Positions 1 through 7,986 of a stretch of 64,000 nt of DNA are shown in pieces; positions within the stretch are counted from its first letter, which is position 1, and the number at the start of each line of letters is the position of its first letter. This stretch comes from Citrifermentans bremense R1. GTDB taxonomy: Bacteria > Desulfobacterota > Desulfuromonadia > Geobacterales > Geobacteraceae. The position numbers and the translations under genes are program-made. A model generated the notes under the pieces. That model was not told where the DNA came from, searched no databases, and saw only the letters and a program-made list of their open reading frames with translations. The DNA lies in the NCBI RefSeq assembly GCF_000426865.1, contig NZ_AUGE01000019.1:22752-86751 (forward strand). The letters are read 5' to 3'.

Positions 1-2441
1 CGGAGCAACCCTCCCTCGCTGTTGATCTCAGGCGCGCCGGTGGAGACCTTGAGCTTCGTCACCAGGGAGAGCGGCACCTGGGACCCTTCCATGCCGGAGA
101 CCAGGATGCGCTGGATGGACGGTATGTCGCTGCGCATCTCCCGCATGTAGCGAAGCCTGATGGGGAAGCGGTTGCGCCCCTGCACCGCGGTGGAGAGCAT
201 CTCTCCTCCAAGGGCGGTCGAGATCACTTCCTGGATGTCGCCGACGTTCACCCCGTAACGCGCGGCCGCCTCGCGGTCGATGTCGATGTCGATGTAATTG
301 CCGCCGGTGACGCGCTCCGCCACGACGTCCGCAGCGCCTGGCACCGTCTTCAGTATCCCCTCGGCCTGGACCGCCAGGTCTTTGAGCACGTTCAGGTCGG
401 CGCCGAAGATCTTCACGCCCAAGTCGGTACGGACGCCGGTGGAAAGCATGTTGATCCGGTTGATGATGGGCTGGGTCCAGCCGTTTCTGACCCCTATCTG
501 CTGCAGTTTCGAGTCAAGCTCGGAAACGATGTCGGCCTTGGTCACCCCGGCGCGCCACTTGTCCTTGGGTTTAAGGATGATGATGCTCTCGAACATGGAA
601 ACCGGCGCGGGGTCGGTCGAGGTCTCGGCGCGCCCCACCTTGCCCAGCACATGCTCCACCTCCGGGACGCTTTTGATCACCGTGTCCTGCACCTGGATCA
701 GTCGCTTCGCCTCGTTGATGGAGACGTTGGGGAGCGTCACCGGCATGTAGAGGAGCGACCCCTCGTCGAGCGGAGGCATGAACTCGCTCCCTATGCTCAT
801 GAACATGGGGATGGCGATGGCGAGCGCCACGACGTTCAGCGCAATGGTGGTCTTCTTCCACTTGAGCACCCACCTGATGATCGGGGAGTACATCTTGATG
901 AAGAAGGTGGAGACCGGGTTGGAGCTTTCGGGGGGCATCTTCCCGCGCATCAGGAAATACATGAGCACCGGCACCAGCGTGATAGCGATAAAGGCGGAGC
1001 CCATCATGGAGAAGGTCTTGGTGAAGGCGAGCGGGTGGAACATCTTTCCTTCCTGCCCTTCCAGTAGGAACACCGGCACGAAGGAGAGGATGATGATGGC
1101 CAAAGAGAAGAAGATGGCGCGCCCCACCTGCTTGGCCGAGGCGATGATCACCTCCAGGCGCTTTTCCTTGCGCTCCTGCTCGGGCATCTCGGAGAGGTGG
1201 CGGTAGCAGTTCTCCACCATGATGACGCCGGCGTCGACCAAGACGCCGATAGCGATGGCGATGCCGCCAAGGGACATGATGTTCGAGCTGACCCCCATTA
1301 GCTTCATGGTGATGAAGGAGATGAGCACTGCGATGGGGAGGGTGAGGACGATGACCAGCGCGCTCTGGAAATGGAGCAGGAAGACGAGGATCACCAGCGA
1401 CACGACGATGGATTCTTCGACCAGCGAATGCTTCAGCGTGTCGATGGCGCGCTCGATGAGGTCGCTGCGGTCATAGGAGACCATGATCTTGACGCCGGGG
1501 GGGAGCCCCTTCTCCAAGGAAACGATCTTCTCCTTGACCCGGTCGATGACGTCCTTGGCGTTCTCGCCGTAGCGCATGACGACAATGCCGCCCACGGCCT
1601 CGCCTTCGCCGTTCATGTCCAACATGCCGCGGCGGATGGCGCCCCCAAGCTGCACGGTGCCCAAGTTCTTCACGTAGATGGGGGTGCCGCGCATATCGGC
1701 GCCCACCACGATGTTTTCCAGGTCGGCGGTCGATTTCACGTAGCCGCGGCCGCGGATGAGGAACTCGGCGTCGGCCTGCTCCAGGAGCCTGCCGCCGACG
1801 TCGTTGTTGGACTTCTTGATGGCGTCGGCCACCTGGGAAACCTTGATGTTGTAGGCGAACAGGCGGTTAGGGTCGAGGTCGACCTGGTATTCGCGCACGA
1901 AGCCGCCGATGGAAGCGACTTCGGCAACGCCGGGGACCGTGTTCAGCTGGTAGCGAACGAACCAGTCCTGCAGCGTGCGCAACTGCTCCAGGTCGTATCC
2001 CTTCCCTTCCAGCGTGTACCAGAAGACGTGACCCACCCCGGTGCCGTCGGGGCCAAGGGTCGGCACCACACCCGAAGGGAGCAGCGACGCAGCGTAATTG
2101 AGGCGTTCGAGGACGCGGGTCCTGGCCCAGTAGATGTCCGCTTTGTCCTCGAAGATCACGTAGATCATGGAGAAGCCGAAGGCCGATGAAGCGCGCACGG
2201 CGCGGACTTGCGGCAGCCCTTGCAGGTTAACGGCCAGCGGGTAGGTTACTTGGTCTTCGACCACCTGCGGCGAGCGGCCGGGGTAGTCGGTGAAGACGAT
2301 GACCTGGTTGTCCGAAAGGTCGGGGATCGCGTCGACCGGCGTCTTGTAGACGGACCAGACGCCCCAGGCGATGATCAGGGCGAACAGCATCAGGATGATG
2401 ACGCGGTTTCGGGCGGAATATTCGATGATTTTCTCAATCAT
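1..2441 (-). CDS. cusA: CusA/CzcA-family heavy-metal RND efflux pump, inner-membrane subunit (3' end cut by window edge)
   Basis: Proton-driven inner-membrane subunit of a tripartite metal pump. The minus-strand frame opens at ATG 2439-2441 with MIEKIIEYSARNRVIIL, the usual RND start in which the first membrane helix follows at once, and stays open for about 813 codons to the window edge. The family is usually about 1,040 residues, so roughly the last fifth is missing. The porter-domain stretch with DNQVIVFTDYPGRSP and the helix IGVLVDAGVIMVEN, carrying the Asp expected in the proton relay, are both readable, as is a late TGAPEINSEGGLLR segment typical of CusA. It is the third gene after a TolC and a CusB-type adaptor. 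A Cu/Ag substrate is favoured by the copper genes nearby and the adaptor's metal-binding domain, but Zn/Co/Cd cannot be excluded. Confidence 0.93.
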   Translation of the reverse strand, partial: MIEKIIEYSARNRVIILMLFALIIAWGVWSVYKTPVDAIPDLSDNQVIVFTDYPGRSPQVVEDQVTYPLAVNLQGLPQVRAVRASSAFGFSMIYVIFEDKADIYWARTRVLERLNYAASLLPSGVVPTLGPDGTGVGHVFWYTLEGKGYDLEQLRTLQDWFVRYQLNTVPGVAEVASIGGFVREYQVDLDPNRLFAYNIKVSQVADAIKKSNNDVGGRLLEQADAEFLIRGRGYVKSTADLENIVVGADMRGTPIYVKNLGTVQLGGAIRRGMLDMNGEGEAVGGIVVMRYGENAKDVIDRVKEKIVSLEKGLPPGVKIMVSYDRSDLIERAIDTLKHSLVEESIVVSLVILVFLLHFQSALVIVLTLPIAVLISFITMKLMGVSSNIMSLGGIAIAIGVLVDAGVIMVENCYRHLSEMPEQERKEKRLEVIIASAKQVGRAIFFSLAIIILSFVPVFLLEGQEGKMFHPLAFTKTFSMMGSAFIAITLVPVLMYFLMRGKMPPESSNPVSTFFIKMYSPIIRWVLKWKKTTIALNVVALAIAIPMFMSIGSEFMPPLDEGSLLYMPVTLPNVSINEAKRLIQVQDTVIKSVPEVEHVLGKVGRAETSTDPAPVSMFESIIILKPKDKWRAGVTKADIVSELDSKLQQIGVRNGWTQPIINRINMLSTGVRTDLGVKIFGADLNVLKDLAVQAEGILKTVPGAADVVAERVTGGNYIDIDIDREAAARYGVNVGDIQEVISTALGGEMLSTAVQGRNRFPIRLRYMREMRSDIPSIQRILVSGMEGSQVPLSLVTKLKVSTGAPEINSEGGLL

Positions 2442-2491
2442 TTGAAACCTCAGTGGTCAATGCATTGTAATTTCCGGTTTAGAGGGAAACC

Positions 2492-2580
2492 AAATCCCCC
2501 TGTCCCCCCTTCGCAAAGGGGGGGACGCGAGTCCTCGTACTACGCCGTCCATGCTCACCTCGCCCTTTGGGAGAGGGTAA
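2492..2580. repeat. Intergenic palindromic repeat pair between cusA and cusB
   Basis: The gap between the two pump genes carries two imperfect hairpins: a C-rich/G-rich palindrome at about 2492-2526 (CCCCC...TTCGC...GGGGGG) and a shorter CTCACC...CCCTTTGGGAGAGGG element at about 2554-2580. The second resembles the CACCCC/GAGGG elements elsewhere in this window. The elements separate genes that are normally tightly coupled. They may have inserted into the operon and may partly terminate or protect the transcript. Confidence 0.55.
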
Positions 2581-2620
2581 ACAGGTCCAAGGCAAGCGCC
2601 TAGCTCCAGCTTGGTTCACG

Positions 2621-4000
2621 CTACATTTTCATGTCATCCATGTTCATGGCGCCGCCCTTCTTGGGTGCGGCCGGAGCAATGGCTCCCGGCGCGGCAGGAA
2701 CTGCGCCACCGGGAGCTTTCGCTCCTCCTGCGTGCCCCTCGTGGCCGCCGCCACCGCTTCCCGCCGACAGCTGCGACTCGGAATCGATCAGGTAGCCGCC
2801 GGAAGCGGCGACCTTGTCGCCCCGCTTCAAGCCGGACAGTATCTGCACCTTGTCCCCCACCCGCGCGCCAGCCTGCACGTCGCGCGGCTCGAACATGCCG
2901 GGCTGCGACTCCACCCAGACGACCTGGCGCTTACCGGTGTCCATCAGCGCCGTCGCCGGCACTACCAGCGTGTTGCCAAGCGGCGCCTTGATCTGGGCGT
3001 TGACGAACATGTCGGGCTTGAGCTTCAAGCCGGGGTTCGCCAGGTCCACCCTCACCTTGACGGTACGGGTCTTGGGATCTAGGAAGGGATAGACGAAGCT
3101 GACCCGCCCGGAGAAGGTCTTGCCTGGATACGACTGGGAGAGTATCTCGACCCTCTGCCCCATCTTCACGAAGGCGAACTCGTTCTCGTAGACCTCCACC
3201 TCGACCCAGACGCTGGAGAGGTCGGCGATGCTGAAAAGCGGGTCCCCCAGGTTCACGTACTGCCCTTCCTGGACCATCTTTTCGATCACCACGCCGGATA
3301 GCGGCGTGTAAATGGGGAGCTTTATGTTGGGATGACCGGCCTTCTCCAGCCCTGCGATCTGCTCGTCCCTCACCCCCATGAGCTTCAGCCTCTGGCGGGC
3401 GGAGGAAACGAGCCCATCTCCTCCTTGGGAGATCGCCTGTATGGAGGATTTCTGGAACTGCTCGCGGCTTTTCAGGGCGAGGAGATATTCCTGCTGCGCG
3501 GCTACCAAGTCGGGGGAATAGATGTCTGCTACCGGCCGCCCCTTGGAAACGTAGGCGCCGACTGTGTTGACGAGGAGCTTGTCGATGCGCCCCGCCACCC
3601 AGGCTGTGACCTTCGCCTGTTTGGACTGGTCGTACTGCACGATGCCGACCGCGTTGATCTCCTTGGAGAGAGGTGCGAAGTCGGCCGGGACGGTCGCCAC
3701 GTTGGCCATGACCGCTTGGGTCGGAGAAAGCGAGACGTGCCCCAGCATCTTCTGCTCCTGGGCGCTCGCCTGGGTCCCCTCTACCTTCTTGATCAGCTGC
3801 ATGCCGCAGATGGGGCAGGTTCCCGGCTTGTCTTTGATGATGAAGGGGTGCATCGCGCAGGTGTAGAGCACCGGCCCCTGCGCCGCTTTGTCTTTAGCAG
3901 CGGGGGGATTTTTCTTCTGTGCCAGGTAATAGCCGCCGCCGGCAACGGCGGCCACCAGGATAACGACAATCGGGATTGCAACCTTGACACTTCGTTTCAT
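2621..4000 (-). CDS. cusB: Efflux RND periplasmic adaptor (CusB-like) with N-terminal heavy-metal-binding domain
   Basis: Membrane-fusion protein linking the RND pump to the outer-membrane channel. At 459 residues it starts with a basic segment and one hydrophobic helix (about 7-25). Residues 46-69 form a heavy-metal-binding domain with CAMHP and CPICGM, two motifs typical of CusB-family HMBD modules. The middle holds the barrel-sandwich and beta-barrel regions, including GAYVSKGRPVADIYSPDL and SKSY-like repeats. The C-terminal tail is rich in Gly, Ala, Pro, His and Met (HEGHAGG, MNMDDMKM) and may also bind metal. It lies between tolC (25 bp upstream) and cusA. Copper or silver is inferred from the Met/Cys-rich HMBD and the copper genes nearby. 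Confidence 0.93.
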   Translation of the reverse strand: MKRSVKVAIPIVVILVAAVAGGGYYLAQKKNPPAAKDKAAQGPVLYTCAMHPFIIKDKPGTCPICGMQLIKKVEGTQASAQEQKMLGHVSLSPTQAVMANVATVPADFAPLSKEINAVGIVQYDQSKQAKVTAWVAGRIDKLLVNTVGAYVSKGRPVADIYSPDLVAAQQEYLLALKSREQFQKSSIQAISQGGDGLVSSARQRLKLMGVRDEQIAGLEKAGHPNIKLPIYTPLSGVVIEKMVQEGQYVNLGDPLFSIADLSSVWVEVEVYENEFAFVKMGQRVEILSQSYPGKTFSGRVSFVYPFLDPKTRTVKVRVDLANPGLKLKPDMFVNAQIKAPLGNTLVVPATALMDTGKRQVVWVESQPGMFEPRDVQAGARVGDKVQILSGLKRGDKVAASGGYLIDSESQLSAGSGGGGHEGHAGGAKAPGGAVPAAPGAIAPAAPKKGGAMNMDDMKM

Positions 4001-4025
4001 ATCAATACCTCGTGGTCCGGATTTT

Positions 4026-5297
4026 TTAGAGTTCTTTGCCGATCAGCGCCTCAAGCTGCGCCAGCTTCATCTGGTAGTCGGCCATCGAGTCGTAGTACTC
4101 CCGCTCGTAGTTGAACAGGGTGACCCGGTTGTCGAGCAGGGTCAGGAAGTCCACCTTGTTGACGCGGTAACCGATCACCGCGCTTTCCAGCGATTCGGAC
4201 GCCTGCGGGATGATCCCGGAGCTGTAGAGGTCGACGAGCTTTTTGCGGCGGTCCAACTGCGCCAGCAGGTCAGCGATCCCGGCGGTGATGGTGTTCTTCA
4301 CCCCGGCTAGTTCCTCCCCGGCCATGGTTATCTCGGAGGAGGATTCGGCCACCATTGCCTGGCGCCGCTCCTTCTGGATCGGGAGGTTGAAGGTCACCCC
4401 GAGCGAGTACATGTCGGAGCCGTCGCTTCCCATCGCTTTTTGCCGCTGCATGTATTCGAAGGAGACGTTGAAGTCGGGGTAGGATTCCTTCCGGGCCAGT
4501 TCGTGCCCCGCCCTCCCCTTTTCGATCTGGGCCCTGAGCGCTTTCAGCTGCGGGCGGTTCGCTTCGGCCGCCTCCCAAAGCTGCTCTGGGGTCTGGCTGA
4601 GCGGGGCCAGCTTGAAGTCGGCGACCCGCCCGACCGGCGTGGACTGCGGACGGTTCAAAAGCGAGTTGAGGTTTGCTTCCAGGCTCCTTCTCTGCTGTTC
4701 CAGGGTGATCTTCATGTCCAGCATGCGCGAACGCTCCAGAAGCGCCTTGTAGATATCCTGCTGAGCCCCCTGCCCCACCGAGTACTTGGTCTGGGCCAGC
4801 GTAATGAAGTCGTCGATGATCTTGATGTTTTTATCGAGGATGCCAAGCGATTTGTCGGTGAAGTAGATCTGGTAGTAGGCCTCCTTCACCATCCGGGTCA
4901 GCTCGAGTTTGCGCTCCTCGATGCTCCAGCGGTAAGTTTCAGCCTCCTTGGAGGCGATCTCCTCCTTGAGCTTCCTCTTGCCGGCGAAAGGGAGCTGCTG
5001 GCTGATGCCGATCACCTTCTGCGTCATGCTGTCCGCAGTGAAACTAAGCGGGTCGGTAACGATGCCGTTCTGGATCTTGAACATGAGCATCGGATCTTCC
5101 AGCGCCCCTGCCTGGACCGCCCGGTTCTTGTACATCTGCCAGCGTGCGGCGGACGACTTCAGTTCCGGATTGTTGGCGAGCGCGGTTTCGACGAGAGAAG
5201 AGAGGTTTTCTACAGGAGGGGCCGGCTCGGCGTGGGTCGAAGCGACCGGAAGAAAGAGAGCCAGCAAAAGGGAAAGCGATAAAAGCCGGTGTTTCAT
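4026..5297 (-). CDS. TolC-family outer-membrane efflux channel (CusC-like)
   Basis: Outer-membrane channel of the tripartite pump and first gene of the tolC-cusB-cusA operon. The 423-residue product starts with a clear signal peptide (MKHRLLSLSLLLALFLPVASTHA, cleavage likely near residue 23). It then shows the two long alpha-helical TolC repeats, with typical phrases such as NNPELKSSAARW early on and NYEREYYDSMADYQMKLAQLEALIG at the end. There is no lipobox, unlike many CusC proteins, so it is probably not lipidated. The next gene starts 25 bp after its stop. Upstream lies a candidate sigma-54 element, and the terminator of the preceding ABC genes isolates this operon. Confidence 0.92.
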   Translation of the reverse strand: MKHRLLSLSLLLALFLPVASTHAEPAPPVENLSSLVETALANNPELKSSAARWQMYKNRAVQAGALEDPMLMFKIQNGIVTDPLSFTADSMTQKVIGISQQLPFAGKRKLKEEIASKEAETYRWSIEERKLELTRMVKEAYYQIYFTDKSLGILDKNIKIIDDFITLAQTKYSVGQGAQQDIYKALLERSRMLDMKITLEQQRRSLEANLNSLLNRPQSTPVGRVADFKLAPLSQTPEQLWEAAEANRPQLKALRAQIEKGRAGHELARKESYPDFNVSFEYMQRQKAMGSDGSDMYSLGVTFNLPIQKERRQAMVAESSSEITMAGEELAGVKNTITAGIADLLAQLDRRKKLVDLYSSGIIPQASESLESAVIGYRVNKVDFLTLLDNRVTLFNYEREYYDSMADYQMKLAQLEALIGKEL

Positions 5298-5337
5298 GAT
5301 GACTCCAGGATCTATAACAGTAGGTGCGACTATTAAG

Positions 5338-5353
5338 AGCAGGAACTGTGCCG
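5338..5353 (-). promoter_or_regulatory. Candidate sigma-54 (-24/-12) promoter of the tolC-cusB-cusA operon
   Basis: Read on the minus strand the site is CGGCACAGTTCCTGCT. It has GG and GC separated by 10 bases and the GGCAC core of the RpoN consensus, about 40-55 bases upstream of the tolC start. This is a pattern match only. No enhancer site was identified, and no regulator gene lies beside it in the window. Confidence 0.35.
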
Positions 5354-5486
5354 GATCGGCAAGTTATTGCTTTTGAAGCGTTTTGCTTTAGTTTGAAAGC
5401 TGTGCAAGAAGGATATTCAGCAGTAACAGTTGAATATTATACATATTGAGGCCGATGTCGCAGTACATGGTCAAGATTTCTTTTCG

Positions 5487-5549
5487 GATAATAAAGAAAA
5501 GATCTGAAGAATTTTGGCTCCTGTCACAGCCAGCATTCTCCAGATCTTC
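5487..5549 (-). terminator. Rho-independent terminator after the FtsX/ATPase gene pair
   Basis: A long inverted repeat has arms at 5500-5512 and 5535-5547 that match at 12 of 13 positions, with an inner GGCT/AGCC stem. On the minus strand it is followed by TTTTCTTTATTAT. It closes the ABC pair (stop at 5604) and separates it from the tolC-cusBA operon that starts at 5297. Together with the sigma-54-like site this accounts for most of the 306-base gap. Confidence 0.75.
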
Positions 5550-5603
5550 CTTGTGACGCAACTTTGGTGTATCTGTCCGGACTGATCCAGACGAATGCGA
5601 ACC

Positions 5604-6272
5604 TTATGCGCTGATCAGGCCGTCCCTCAAGCTTATGGTCCTATCGGAATAAGCGCCATTCTCGGGGTTGTGAGTAACCATGACTACGGTCTGACCCGCC
5701 TCATTCAGTTGCCGAAATAACGCCATGACTTCCTCGCTGGTTTTGGAGTCGAGGTTTCCAGTCGGTTCGTCCGCCAAAAGAATGTGCGGGTTGTTCACTA
5801 TGGCGCGGGCGATGGCGACCCTTTCCTGCTCGCCGCCGGAGAGCTGGTTGGGGAGACGGTCCGTTTTGCCGCCAAGCCCTACCCGCTCCAAGGCCTTCTT
5901 GGCTGCGTCCTTCTTAGCCGCAGTGCTCATCTTGACGATGGCGAGCGGCAGCATCACGTTCTCCAGCGCGGTCAGGTACTGGATCAGGTGAAAGGACTGG
6001 AATACGAAGCCCAGGTTCTGCGCCCGGAAATCGGCCAGTTTCTCGCTGGGAAGCTGGTAGAGCTTCACCCCCGCCATCTCCACCTCGCCGCTGGTGGGAT
6101 GGTTCATCCCTCCCAGGACCGACAGCAGCGTGCTCTTGCCGGAGCCGGACTGCCCCATGATGGTGATGAACTCACCCGCCTCGATGCTGATGTCCACGCC
6201 GCGCAGGGCCTCGACCATGTCCGAACCGGTCTGATATTGCTTCTTCACATCCTTGATCTCAATGAGTGCCAT
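5604..6272 (-). CDS. ABC transporter ATP-binding protein (LolD/MacB-type)
   Basis: Cytoplasmic ATPase of an FtsX-type mechanotransmission ABC system, 222 residues, the normal length for the LolD/MacB/FtsE group. It shows Walker A GQSGSGKST (about residues 39-47), the signature LSGGEQERVAIARA, Walker [14 protein letters not shown] and the switch histidine in VMVTHNPE. It starts 12 bases after the permease stop with a clear AAAGAGG ribosome site, so the two are cotranscribed. Substrate is unknown. The position between the copper-ATPase operon and the Cus pump suggests a metal or envelope-stress role by inference only. Confidence 0.92.
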   Translation of the reverse strand: MALIEIKDVKKQYQTGSDMVEALRGVDISIEAGEFITIMGQSGSGKSTLLSVLGGMNHPTSGEVEMAGVKLYQLPSEKLADFRAQNLGFVFQSFHLIQYLTALENVMLPLAIVKMSTAAKKDAAKKALERVGLGGKTDRLPNQLSGGEQERVAIARAIVNNPHILLADEPTGNLDSKTSEEVMALFRQLNEAGQTVVMVTHNPENGAYSDRTISLRDGLISA

Positions 6273-6284
6273 AAATTCCTCTTT

Positions 6285-7445
6285 CTAAAGAGCCCTGAGG
6301 GCCTCAGTCGGGTCCATCTTGCTGGCATGAAGCGCGGGGTAAAGACTTGCCACGAGCCCGAGCAACATCGCCAGCCCGATGGAGCCGAAGGCGACGGTGC
6401 TGTCCCAAACCAGATGCGCGTTTTTGGTTTCCGCCATGAAAGGAAGTGCCAGCTTCGCCCCGCCCATCCCCGCGGCGTAGCCTAAAAGGCCGGCCAGGAG
6501 GCTTACCAGTGCTGCCTCCAGGAGGATGATGCGCATGATGTGGCTCTTGCGGAAACCGATGGCGCGGAACACGCCGATCTCGGTGGTGCGCTCGTTGACG
6601 CTGCCCATCATGGTGACGAAGACGATGAGCGAGCCGATGAAGACGACGACCGCGGCCATGGCGTAGGAGAAGCGCTTGAAGTGGTCCAGGGCCTTCAGTC
6701 GCCCTTCGACCACCTGCTGGATCGCGGATACCTTGGTATCGGGGAGTTTCTCCGCGATCTGGGTCACCATGTCGCCGATGGGGCAGCCCGAGCAAAGCGC
6801 CGCCACCTCGGCCATGGTGATCTTTCCTTCTTTGCCCAGGAGTTTCTGCGCCTTGGGGAGCGAGGCGAAGACCAGCGAGTCGTCCTGCGAGCCGGTCTGG
6901 TTCAGTACGCCGGCGACCTTGAAGGTTTCCCCCTTGATCTGGATGCTGTCGCCTGAGCTGGCGTTGAGGACGTTGGAGGCGTCGCTTCCCAGGAGGAGTT
7001 CGTGGTCACCCTTGGGGGCGTTGCCGAAGATCTGCCACCACTGCTTCATCTTCAGTTCGCTGGCGAAGTCCACGCCGACCAGCAGCACGTCGTGGCTGCC
7101 GATCTTGACTCCGCCCAGGACCTTGGGAGAGATGGCCGAGATGTTCTTGTGGTTCTTGATGGTGCGGATCTGCGCCAGGTTCTCTTCCTTAATCTCGCGC
7201 TGGTCGAAGGTGACCCCGCCCAGGCTGATGCCGCCGTAGTTCATGGCAAGGCCGTTACTTTGGGGGGTGACCAGGATGTTGGCGCCAAACTCGTCCATTT
7301 TGCGCTCGATGTCAGTGGACATCGACCTGGTGAGGGTCACCAGGGTGACGATGGTGGCGATCCCGACCATGAGGCCGATGGTGAGAAAGGCCATCTTGGC
7401 CTTGCGGCGCTTCAGATTGTTGATGGATATCGTGTGCAGTTTCAT
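6285..7445 (-). CDS. FtsX/MacB-like ABC transporter permease with periplasmic CxxC
   Basis: Membrane partner of the downstream ATPase. The start is placed at ATG 7443-7445 (MKLHTISINNLKRRKAKMAF) because GGAG lies 6-7 bases upstream; an in-frame ATG five codons earlier has no such site. The 386-residue product has one N-terminal helix (about 18-40), a large periplasmic domain, three C-terminal helices and the usual ending DPTEALRAL. The periplasmic part has Cys218-Ser-Gly-Cys221 (ALCSGCPIGDMV), a thiol pair not general in MacB or LolC/E and suggestive of metal or redox sensitivity. The gene sits next to copper export genes. Confidence 0.88.
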   Translation of the reverse strand: MKLHTISINNLKRRKAKMAFLTIGLMVGIATIVTLVTLTRSMSTDIERKMDEFGANILVTPQSNGLAMNYGGISLGGVTFDQREIKEENLAQIRTIKNHKNISAISPKVLGGVKIGSHDVLLVGVDFASELKMKQWWQIFGNAPKGDHELLLGSDASNVLNASSGDSIQIKGETFKVAGVLNQTGSQDDSLVFASLPKAQKLLGKEGKITMAEVAALCSGCPIGDMVTQIAEKLPDTKVSAIQQVVEGRLKALDHFKRFSYAMAAVVVFIGSLIVFVTMMGSVNERTTEIGVFRAIGFRKSHIMRIILLEAALVSLLAGLLGYAAGMGGAKLALPFMAETKNAHLVWDSTVAFGSIGLAMLLGLVASLYPALHASKMDPTEALRAL

Positions 7446-7476
7446 CGTGTCTCCGTGCAACGGATGTTAAAGGCTT

Positions 7477-7512
7477 CCCTCACCCCGGCCCTCTCCCTCT
7501 GGGTGAGGGAGG
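7477..7512. repeat. CACCCC-family palindromic repeat, copy 1
   Basis: The sequence reads CCCTCACCCCGGCCCTCTCC, then CTCTGGGTGAGGGAGG. It is an imperfect hairpin (CCCTCACCC pairing with GGGTGAGGG) just upstream of the FtsX start. Related elements lie at about 18099-18131, 23454-23490 and 45111-45150. Confidence 0.65.
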
Positions 7513-7709
7513 CGCCCTGAGAGTGCCGCGATTCATTTCCAGGTGAGGGAGATGCCGCGGAGCCAACCCATTAACCCCGCAGCACCCCTCTATCAACGAC
7601 TACGGCCTGATCATTATCAATTGTCGTGCCAAGGATCACGGCAGAGGTAACGCCGTGATACCACGTAGGTCTACAGCCCGCAACCGACGGGTAGCCGGAC
7701 TGGGCGGGG

Positions 7710-7741
7710 GGAATATTCTACGGGGCGCCGCAGAATATTCC
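7710..7741. repeat. Perfect 10-bp inverted repeat downstream of the cop operon
   Basis: GGAATATTCT (7710-7719) and AGAATATTCC (7732-7741) are exact inverted copies around a 12-base GC-rich spacer that itself contains GGCGCC. It lies 18 bases past the stop of the small HMBD gene. No T-run follows, so it is not a classical terminator. It could be an operator for the FtsX pair or a transcript-end hairpin. Confidence 0.55.
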
Positions 7742-7759
7742 ACAACCACCGTTATTTGA

Positions 7760-7981
7760 CTACTTCCCGACTTCGTCGCTTCGGACCAGCTTCATGCCGC
7801 AGATGGAGCAATCGGCGGTTGGATCGTTGCTGGTAATCCAGGGATGCATCGGGCAGGCATAGAGCCCCCCCTTATCTTTGGCACTGACATGCACGGCTTC
7901 TTTCTTGCCGAAAAAGAACCAGAGGTTGAGCGCGATGAGCGCCGCCCCGGCGATGGTGACTGTTATCTGGGTCAGATCCAT
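7760..7981 (-). CDS. Small membrane-anchored heavy-metal-binding-domain protein
   Basis: The 73-residue protein has one N-terminal membrane helix (about residues 5-24) and then a heavy-metal-binding domain (residues 41-64) with CPMHP and CSICGM. This is the same module as at the N-terminus of the CusB adaptor encoded 4 kb away. It begins five bases after the stop of copA and is almost certainly cotranscribed with it. A role as a periplasmic copper carrier or acceptor for the P-type ATPase is inferred; the family has no firm enzymatic function. The ribosome site is weak (GTAGAGAG), consistent with translational coupling to copA. Confidence 0.85.
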   Translation of the reverse strand: MDLTQITVTIAGAALIALNLWFFFGKKEAVHVSAKDKGGLYACPMHPWITSNDPTADCSICGMKLVRSDEVGK

Positions 7982-7986
7982 TCTCT

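Larger units (their letters stand above)
7446..7759. other. Intergenic region between the cop operon and the ABC pair
   Basis: No credible gene. It holds a CACCCC-family repeat near 7477-7512 and a perfect inverted repeat at 7710-7741, listed separately. The remaining sequence should contain the promoter of the FtsX gene. I could not pick a convincing -35/-10 pair on the minus strand. Confidence 0.6.
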
